Source of the DNA: Candidatus Woesebacteria bacterium RIFCSPHIGHO2_01_FULL_44_10
GTDB lineage: Bacteria; Patescibacteriota; Microgenomatia; UBA8517
DNA length: 10,333 bases
Assembly (NCBI GenBank): GCA_001792465.1
Contig: MGGO01000028.1
Location: 23,693-34,025, forward strand
Reading direction: 5' to 3'
The notes under the pieces are model-generated. The model made no database searches. It was not told where the DNA came from and saw nothing but the letters and a program-made list of their open reading frames with translations. Positions 5,431 through 10,333 of this stretch are shown here, one piece after another. Positions within the stretch are counted from its first letter, which is position 1. Each line of letters begins with the position of its first letter. Both the position numbers and the translations under genes were made by a program.

Positions 5431-7158
5431 ATGACGACGGATGAGGTTCGAGAAAAGTACCTGAAGTTTTTTGAGGCACGGGGACACAAAAGGATCACAC
5501 CGGCCCCATTGGTACTGGAAAACGACCCAACAACTCTTTTTACAAGCTCCGGTATGCAGCCCCTCGTACCCTATCTCATGGGGGAAACACATCCCGAAGG
5601 GAAACGTTTAGTAGACTCCCAGCCAAGCATTAGAACTGTTGATATCGAAGAGGTCGGTGATAATCGACATTTAACCTATTTCGAAATGTTAGGCAACTGG
5701 AGCTTGGGTGATTATTTTAAGGAAGAGCAACTTAACTGGATCTGGGAGTTTTTTACTGAAGGGCTTAGTTTGGCAAGAGAAAAGCTTTGGATTACAGTTT
5801 TTGAGGGAGGCGGCGGGGTTGCTCGGGATGAAGAATCAGTCGAAATATGGAAAAAAATTGGAATCGGCCAAGAGAGAATTTTTTACTACCCGGCTGAAAA
5901 AAACTGGTGGAGTCGATCTGGCACGCCTGAGCAAATGCCCATAAATGAAATAGGGGGACCGACCTCGGAAGTTTTTTATGAGTTTGAAAGCATAAAGCAT
6001 GATAAAAAGTTTGGAGAAAAATGTCATCCAAATTGTGACTGTGGAAGATTTTTGGAAATAGGTAATTCAGTTTTTATGGTCTACAAGAAAACTAAAGATG
6101 GTTTAGGGGAGTTACCGAACAAGAATGTTGATTTCGGCGGTGGATTGGAACGCTTGGTAATGGCTGTAAACGACAATCCGGATTTATACCAAATTGATGT
6201 TTTTCAAAGATTTATTGGACCTTTGGAGGCGTTGACAGGCAAAAGTTACGATAGTTTTCAGAGGGAAATGAGAATTGTAGCTGATCACATACGAGCCAGT
6301 GAGGCACTGGTCAAGACAGATGTGGTACCGGGAAACAAACTACAGGGATATGTTTTGCGGCGGTTGATTCGCCGGGCTGCGGTCAAGATGCGCAATCTCA
6401 AGGGTAATTTGCAAAAAACTGATTTGAGTTTTGATTTTACTGACGGCGTAAGACAGGTTGTTGAGGAGGAGGTTGAGCGATTCGACAAAACACTGGACAG
6501 GGGACTAAAAGAAATGGAAAAAATCAAAAAAATTGATGAAAAGAAAGCTTTTGATCTCTACCAGTCCTATGGCTTCCCTCTTGAGATTACCCAGGAGATT
6601 TTTGCTGAGAAAGGGCAAAGGATCGACAAGGATAAATTTGAAGCTGAATTTGAAAAGCACAAGGAGAAATCAAGAACTGCGGCGGGAGGGATGTTCAAAG
6701 GTGGGTTGGCTGACAAAAGTGAGGAAACAACGAGGTTCCATACAGCCACGCATTTGTTGCATGAGTCCTTACGCCGAGTGTTAGGGGAGCACGTCCAACA
6801 AAAGGGCAGCAATATTACAAGTGAGCGCCTGCGCTTTGACTTTTCGCACTCCAAGAAATTGACGAATGAAGAAATTAAGAAAGTCGAAGAGATGGTTAAT
6901 GAGCGAATAACCAAAAATTTGCCGGTGAAGGCTGAAACAATGACGGTTAAGGAGGCACTAGATAGCGGAGCTTTAGGCTTTTTTAGTGAACGCTACAAGG
7001 AGAAAGTAAAAGCTTATTCAATTGGTGATTTCTCAAAAGAAATTTGTGGCGGGCCACATGTGGCAGCGACAGGTGAGATTGGGCGTGTTAGAATAATTAA
7101 GGAAGAATCTCTCGCTGCTGGTGTGCGAAGAATTTATGTGAGCCAGACTGCCCAATGA
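5431..7158 (+). CDS. alaS: Alanyl-tRNA synthetase, short form without C-Ala domain
   Basis: Charges tRNA-Ala with alanine in the cytosol. The start is the ATG at 5431 (MTTDEVREKYLKFFEARGHK), matching the family N-terminus; the frame is open to a TTG at 5413, but that overlaps the promoter. It has 575 residues against about 870-900 for classical bacterial AlaS. The class II catalytic core shows FTSSGMQPLVPY, the motif 2 region TYFEMLGNWSLGDYFK (82-97), a GGPTSE segment (175-180) and motif 3 VDFGGGLERL (233-242). The editing domain carries the zinc-binding HTATH (437-441) and CGGPHV (539-544, Thr replaced by Pro relative to CGGTHV). It stops just after this domain, so the DHHA1/C-Ala part is missing. 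A cysteine-rich insert CHPNCDCGR (198-206) precedes FLEIGN and may bind metal. The C-terminal shortening is clean, with intact coupling to the next gene, so it looks like a natural compact form rather than a broken gene. Confidence 0.95.
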   Translation: MTTDEVREKYLKFFEARGHKRITPAPLVLENDPTTLFTSSGMQPLVPYLMGETHPEGKRLVDSQPSIRTVDIEEVGDNRHLTYFEMLGNWSLGDYFKEEQLNWIWEFFTEGLSLAREKLWITVFEGGGGVARDEESVEIWKKIGIGQERIFYYPAEKNWWSRSGTPEQMPINEIGGPTSEVFYEFESIKHDKKFGEKCHPNCDCGRFLEIGNSVFMVYKKTKDGLGELPNKNVDFGGGLERLVMAVNDNPDLYQIDVFQRFIGPLEALTGKSYDSFQREMRIVADHIRASEALVKTDVVPGNKLQGYVLRRLIRRAAVKMRNLKGNLQKTDLSFDFTDGVRQVVEEEVERFDKTLDRGLKEMEKIKKIDEKKAFDLYQSYGFPLEITQEIFAEKGQRIDKDKFEAEFEKHKEKSRTAAGGMFKGGLADKSEETTRFHTATHLLHESLRRVLGEHVQQKGSNITSERLRFDFSHSKKLTNEEIKKVEEMVNERITKNLPVKAETMTVKEALDSGALGFFSERYKEKVKAYSIGDFSKEICGGPHVAATGEIGRVRIIKEESLAAGVRRIYVSQTAQ

Positions 7159-9221
7159 AGAAAGATTTTTTTTGGTCGCTCGTAATTGAACCAACCTGGG
7201 TTCAAGCTTCCGTTTGGACCCTGGAAGACAAAAGTGCAAGGGTGTATGCCGTGGGTTCGGCTACACACTGGGAAGCAGACAGCAATCTTATTGACGCGGC
7301 TGATACAGCCCTTTCCTCAGCTATTAGCATTCTACCGGAAGAGGCCTTGGAACCATCCAAAACTGTCTTTGGTGTTTCCCCGTCTTGGGTAGAGGGCGGC
7401 GAGATTAAAAAGGAACATCTGGATAGAATAAGTGAGATTTGCTCCAAGCTCTCCTTGGAACCGGTTGGTTTTGTAGTTCTTTCCGAGGCGATTGCCCACT
7501 ATTACAAAAACAAAGAGGGTAGCCCGGTCAGTGCGGTGGTCGTGGGAATCAATGAGTCAAATTTGGACATTTCACTTTTTAAACTCGGGGTTTTTGCTGG
7601 GAACTTTGTGGTGGCAAGAAGTGTTTCCATTGCGGATGACATTGCGGAAGGGTTAGCCAGGTTTGGGACAAAGGAAACGCTGCCTTCAAGATTTCTTTTG
7701 TATGATGGCAGGCAAGGTGAACTTGAAGATGCAAGACAAACAATTAGTGCCGCTAACTGGGAGAGCTTCAGGGACAAAGTGAATTTGCTTCACACTCCTA
7801 AAGTTGAGATTGTGGATCCAAAATCAAAGGTGGTAGCGGTTTCCCTTGCCGGTGCTGCGGAAATGGGGGAGGCAACAAGTGTTTCTGTTGAAGAGGAGGA
7901 AGGTAAAGAGCAAACAGCTAACGAGATGGGTTTTGTAGTTAATCAGGATGTAGGGGAGGTTCAGAGCAGGAACGACCAGGAGGTTGCTGCACAATTTCCC
8001 AGTGAGCCAAAAGCTCCACGGATTAAATTTGGCAACATAACCAATAACTTTAGGAGTGTTTTCTCACTGTTTTCTATTTTCCCACGAAAGCGAATGTTTA
8101 TTTCCGGGTTAGTAGTACTTCTGGTTGCCCTGGTTGCGGGCTTTGTTGCATGGTGGTTTTTGCCAAAGGCAACAGTGGTCATCTATGTTGCTCCGCAAAA
8201 ACTCGAGGAAAGCCAAGTTGTTTCAATTGACACAAGTGCAAACAGCGCAAACTACGACAAAAACTTGATTCCGGGGTCCACCGTTTCAGTGACTGCTTCC
8301 GGGGACAAAACAACTTCGACCACCGGGTCGAAGAAAGTGGGTGAGAAGGCAAAAGGAACAGTAACTATTAGAAATGGCACAGCCGCTTCCGTGCAATTGT
8401 CTGCGGGGACCTCTTTAATTGGTCCGAACGACTTGGAATTTACCACTGACTCTGCTGCGAGTGTTTCAGCCGCGGTTTCACCCTCTTCCCCCGGAACCAA
8501 AGAAATTGACGTTACCGCCTCCGACGTGGGGGCGGAGTACAACTTAGCAAAAGACGAAACCTTAAAAGTGGGGAATTATCCAAAAAGTGACGTGGATGCC
8601 ATTGCGGCCGGAGACTTTTCGGGCGGCTCTAGCCGTGAGATAGCAACGGTGACGGAGGAAGACAGAACAAAATTGGAAGAAGAGCTTTTGGATGAGCTGA
8701 CAAGTGAGGCAGTGGAGGAACTTAAAAACAAAGTGAGTGCGGATCAGATTTTGGTGGACGATGCCCTGCAAGCCGAAAGCTCGGCTACTGATTTTAGTAA
8801 CAAAGTTGGTGATGAGACCTCTACCCTAAAGCTTGCAATGGAGGCAGAAGTTGTTGGGTTAGTAGTAAACAAACCCTCCCTCGCCCAACTAGTTAAGCAT
8901 TATCTGGAAGGCAAAGTGCCACAGGGATTTGTCCTGCGGGAAGAGCAGATAATTTACGAATTTAGTTTTGAGGATGTCGAGGATGATGTTTGGCAGGTGG
9001 AGGTATCTATTGTTGCCAACCTATTACCGGAAGTGGCAATTGAAGACATTGTCAAAAATATTGCGGGTAAGTATCCCAAGATAGCCCAGGAGTACTTGCA
9101 GCGGTCTCTCCCCGGCTTTGTTCGAGCCGAGATCAAGGCAAAACCAAAACTACCGGGGCGTTTGGGGACATTACCAAGAATGGTTAAAAATATTGATATA
9201 GAAATTTCTGCCGACAGATGA
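7155..9221 (+). CDS. Membrane protein fusing actin-like (PilM/FtsA-like) and baseplate-J-like regions
   Basis: 688 residues, overlapping alaS by ATGA. Residues 5-237 look like a degenerate actin-fold domain of the PilM/FtsA kind. It has WSLVIEPTWVQASVW in the phosphate-1 position (Glu where Asp is usual), a segment with VLSEAIAHYY (108-117), VVVGINESNLDISLF (128-142) in the phosphate-2 position, and VAVSLAGAAEMGEA (227-240) at the adenosine-motif place. An acidic low-complexity linker follows (about 241-290). A membrane helix at 314-335 sits behind the basic FPRKR, placing the actin-like part inside. The outside part starts PKATVVIYVAPQ and contains a beta domain (about 390-475: KAKGTVTIRNGT, LSAGTSL, FTTDSAASV, GAEYNLA) like the baseplate J/gp47 family proteins of CPR genomes. 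It is followed by a helical, acidic region (500-590) and a final alpha/beta domain to 688. ATP binding is doubtful. The role is unknown; a cell-surface or pilus-like assembly is a reasonable guess, given the sortase next door. Confidence 0.72.
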   Translation: MKKDFFWSLVIEPTWVQASVWTLEDKSARVYAVGSATHWEADSNLIDAADTALSSAISILPEEALEPSKTVFGVSPSWVEGGEIKKEHLDRISEICSKLSLEPVGFVVLSEAIAHYYKNKEGSPVSAVVVGINESNLDISLFKLGVFAGNFVVARSVSIADDIAEGLARFGTKETLPSRFLLYDGRQGELEDARQTISAANWESFRDKVNLLHTPKVEIVDPKSKVVAVSLAGAAEMGEATSVSVEEEEGKEQTANEMGFVVNQDVGEVQSRNDQEVAAQFPSEPKAPRIKFGNITNNFRSVFSLFSIFPRKRMFISGLVVLLVALVAGFVAWWFLPKATVVIYVAPQKLEESQVVSIDTSANSANYDKNLIPGSTVSVTASGDKTTSTTGSKKVGEKAKGTVTIRNGTAASVQLSAGTSLIGPNDLEFTTDSAASVSAAVSPSSPGTKEIDVTASDVGAEYNLAKDETLKVGNYPKSDVDAIAAGDFSGGSSREIATVTEEDRTKLEEELLDELTSEAVEELKNKVSADQILVDDALQAESSATDFSNKVGDETSTLKLAMEAEVVGLVVNKPSLAQLVKHYLEGKVPQGFVLREEQIIYEFSFEDVEDDVWQVEVSIVANLLPEVAIEDIVKNIAGKYPKIAQEYLQRSLPGFVRAEIKAKPKLPGRLGTLPRMVKNIDIEISADR

Positions 9222-9955
9222 ATCAAGACGAGCTTATCGAGCAGGCAAGAATTCTTCTAGGAAAACCGACCAAGAAAAAAAAAGTTTTAAGGATTGTAGC
9301 GCTCGTAAACGGATTTGCCGGGGTGGTCATTTTGGCGTCGGTTGTTTTGCCGATCATCGCTTATAACTTGGGAACGGTCTCTTCAAAGTCAGATTTTGTT
9401 TCGCCGATCCCGACTGGAAACAGCGTCTATGCTGTGCCGGATTACACCAAGGCCAGTAACTGGTTCGTTGGAGGAAAAGAAGTCGACTTCACGAGTCAAA
9501 ATGTGAAGTACTACACGCTTTCAATTCCCAAGTTAAGAATTAAAGATGCGACCGTGGCTATTGGAGGGGAAAATTTGGACGAAAGCCTGATTCAATATCC
9601 CGGTACCGCAGTTCCAGGCAAACGCGGCAACGCCGTCATTTTTGGCCACTCGATTCTGCCCCAATTTTATGACCCCAAAAATTATTTATCGATTTTTTCA
9701 ACCCTTCCCACCCTTGAGGAAGGCGATGAAATCCAGGTGTCTTACGATGGAGTAAACTATAGGTACAGGGTTGAAGATTTGTTTGAAGTTAGGCCAACAG
9801 ACATTGAGATTCTCGAGCAAAACGTTAGCGATTCTTTTTTGACGCTTGTGACCTGTGTACCACCGGGGCATCCATTGAAACCAAAGCGCTTGATTGTCAG
9901 AGCCAGAGTAGTGCCCCTTACGACTCAAAACAATTATGAGGTTACTAGGAATTGA
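9218..9955 (+). CDS. Sortase family transpeptidase
   Basis: A 245-residue membrane-anchored cysteine transpeptidase predicted to act outside the membrane, joining sorting-signal proteins to the envelope or to each other. A basic cytoplasmic start (KPTKKKKVLR) precedes one membrane helix at about 26-50, acting as signal anchor. The catalytic domain starts near YYTLSIPKLRIKDATVAIGG (98-117). It has the His in IFGHS (H144), the Cys in LTLVTCVPPG (C213) and the Arg in KPKRLIVRARV (R224), giving a complete His-Cys-Arg set. The short TLVTC-to-R distance (Cys213 to Arg224) recalls class D/E-type sortases, but I do not fix a class. It overlaps the preceding fusion gene by ATGA and ruvX by 20 bases. 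No LPXTG-type signal is visible in any protein of the window, so its substrate is elsewhere. A run of nine A at 9275-9283 encodes the lysine cluster. Confidence 0.92.
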   Translation: MNQDELIEQARILLGKPTKKKKVLRIVALVNGFAGVVILASVVLPIIAYNLGTVSSKSDFVSPIPTGNSVYAVPDYTKASNWFVGGKEVDFTSQNVKYYTLSIPKLRIKDATVAIGGENLDESLIQYPGTAVPGKRGNAVIFGHSILPQFYDPKNYLSIFSTLPTLEEGDEIQVSYDGVNYRYRVEDLFEVRPTDIEILEQNVSDSFLTLVTCVPPGHPLKPKRLIVRARVVPLTTQNNYEVTRN

Positions 9956-10310
9956 TTGGGGAAGAAAAAAAACAGGTCTGGCGCTGGCCGAGGCAAATCT
10001 CGCCACGCCATTGGCAGTAGTGCCAACAGATAGACTTCTTGAAAAAGTAGGACAGGTAGTAAAAGTAGAAAAAGTAGACAAAATAGTGATTGGAGTTTCG
10101 GAAAATGAAAGTGCGCTCGCGGCCCGTGAGTTTGGCAAGAATTTGGCAAAAGAAATTGATATACCGGTTGATTACCACGACGAGACTTTAACTACTGCCG
10201 ACGCCCGGGCGCTATCAATCTCGGCCGGTATTTCAAGAAAAAAAAGAAAAAATATGGAAGATGCATTTGCGGCGACAATTATGCTACAATCTTATTTAGA
10301 CAATGCTTAA
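9936..10310 (+). CDS. ruvX: RuvX (YqgF) RNase-H-fold nuclease/resolvase
   Basis: A 124-residue protein of the YqgF/RuvX family, in characterised members involved in 16S rRNA 5'-end maturation and/or Holliday-junction-type resolution. The RNase-H-like signatures are GIDWGRKKTGLALAEA (5-20, Asp7), KIVIGVSE (49-56), DETLTTADAR (82-91, Glu83) and EDAFAATIMLQSYLDNA (108-124, Asp109). These supply the three acidic active-site residues. It is a little shorter than the usual 135-140 residues: the customary GLP..MDG..G loop after the second strand is reduced to GVSENESA. The ATG at 9936 is the only sensible start because the conserved strand begins at codon 3. It overlaps the sortase by 20 bases and has no Shine-Dalgarno site, so it depends on upstream translation. 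Confidence 0.93.
   Translation: MRLLGIDWGRKKTGLALAEANLATPLAVVPTDRLLEKVGQVVKVEKVDKIVIGVSENESALAAREFGKNLAKEIDIPVDYHDETLTTADARALSISAGISRKKRKNMEDAFAATIMLQSYLDNA
10282..10290 (+). promoter_or_regulatory. Possible extended -10 box for the next gene
   Basis: TGCTACAAT at 10282-10290 fits the extended -10 pattern (TGn plus TACAAT, one mismatch to TATAAT). It lies inside the end of ruvX. A start near 10297 would place it just before the ATG codons at 10303 and 10313, echoing the short-leader layout elsewhere in the window. It is weaker than the other boxes because it is inside a gene and the downstream gene is barely visible. Confidence 0.3.
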
Positions 10311-10333
10311 AAATGTCATTGCTCCCATTCAGG
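10303..10333 (+). CDS. Possible start of the next gene (10 codons visible)
   Basis: An ATG at 10303 overlaps the end of ruvX by eight bases and opens a frame reading MLKNVIAPIQ to the window edge. A second ATG at 10313 in another frame reads MSLLPFR. Overlapping starts are the rule in this unit, which favours the first, and a possible -10 box lies shortly upstream. Ten codons are too few to identify a family or to exclude that neither is a gene start. Confidence 0.3.
   Translation, partial: MLKNVIAPIQ

Noticed and set aside
6567..6914. 115-codon open frame on the - strand within alaS
   Set aside because: Antisense to the editing domain of alaS; its Ser/Leu-rich translation has no domain features.
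5431..7158. AlaS as a truncated pseudogene
   Set aside because: The frame is intact through the catalytic and editing domains, keeps the zinc ligands and ends in a clean ATGA overlap with the next gene. Short AlaS forms are, to my knowledge, usual in CPR genomes.
7155..9221. Prophage or phage-tail island, because of the baseplate-J-like domain
   Set aside because: No integrase, capsid, tail-tube or lysis gene is present. The gene has a membrane helix and sits in a house-keeping operon, so a cellular envelope role is more likely.
9698..10138. 146-codon open frame on the - strand across the sortase and ruvX
   Set aside because: It spans two well-supported genes on the other strand, has low-complexity composition and no motif, and has no promoter or coherent start.

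Overview
The window is a gene-dense piece of chromosome at roughly 45% G+C. Nine complete genes lie on the + strand, with the start of a tenth on the - strand at the left edge and possibly the start of another at the right edge. The proteins are house-keeping enzymes in shortened or divergent forms: an alanyl-tRNA synthetase of about 575 residues, a cysteine-free family 4 uracil-DNA glycosylase, an RNase J with altered metal ligands and a 124-residue RuvX. With the near absence of Shine-Dalgarno sites, this suggests a Candidate Phyla Radiation (Patescibacteria) bacterium, perhaps of the Microgenomates group. That placement is inference from protein features. TGA ends seven of the nine complete genes, so the TGA-as-glycine code of Gracilibacteria and SR1 is excluded.

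Layout. Positions 1-117 (-) hold the first 39 codons of an unrecognised gene, divergent from the rest. Between it and the + strand genes are two overlapping promoters (about 125-153). Unit 1 is a uracil-DNA glycosylase (156-773) followed by RNase J (770-2422). Unit 2 has its own -10 box at 2433-2438 and comprises ftsK (2448-4547), a RodZ-like HTH/transmembrane/beta-domain protein (4544-5173) and an 80-residue membrane protein (5170-5412). Unit 3 has a -10 box at 5419-5424 and comprises alaS (5431-7158), a large membrane protein joining an actin-like domain to a baseplate-J-like extracytoplasmic region (7155-9221), a sortase (9218-9955) and ruvX (9936-10310).

How the genes work together. Unit 1 combines DNA base repair with RNA processing/decay. 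Unit 2 looks like a division/segregation and cell-shape operon (DNA translocase plus RodZ-like protein). Unit 3 places two envelope genes between alaS and ruvX, genes that lie close together in some other bacteria (for example Bacillus). Five junctions are four-base ATGA overlaps, one is a 20-base overlap, and none has a well-spaced Shine-Dalgarno site. The first genes of the units have -10 boxes only 6-9 bases before the start codon, which predicts leaderless mRNAs. There is no gene-free stretch over 300 bases. I found no RNA gene, CRISPR array, insertion sequence or convincing terminator. The parts most worth a second look are the actin-like/baseplate-J fusion next to the sortase, the Fe-S-less glycosylase, and the leaderless/overlap expression pattern.
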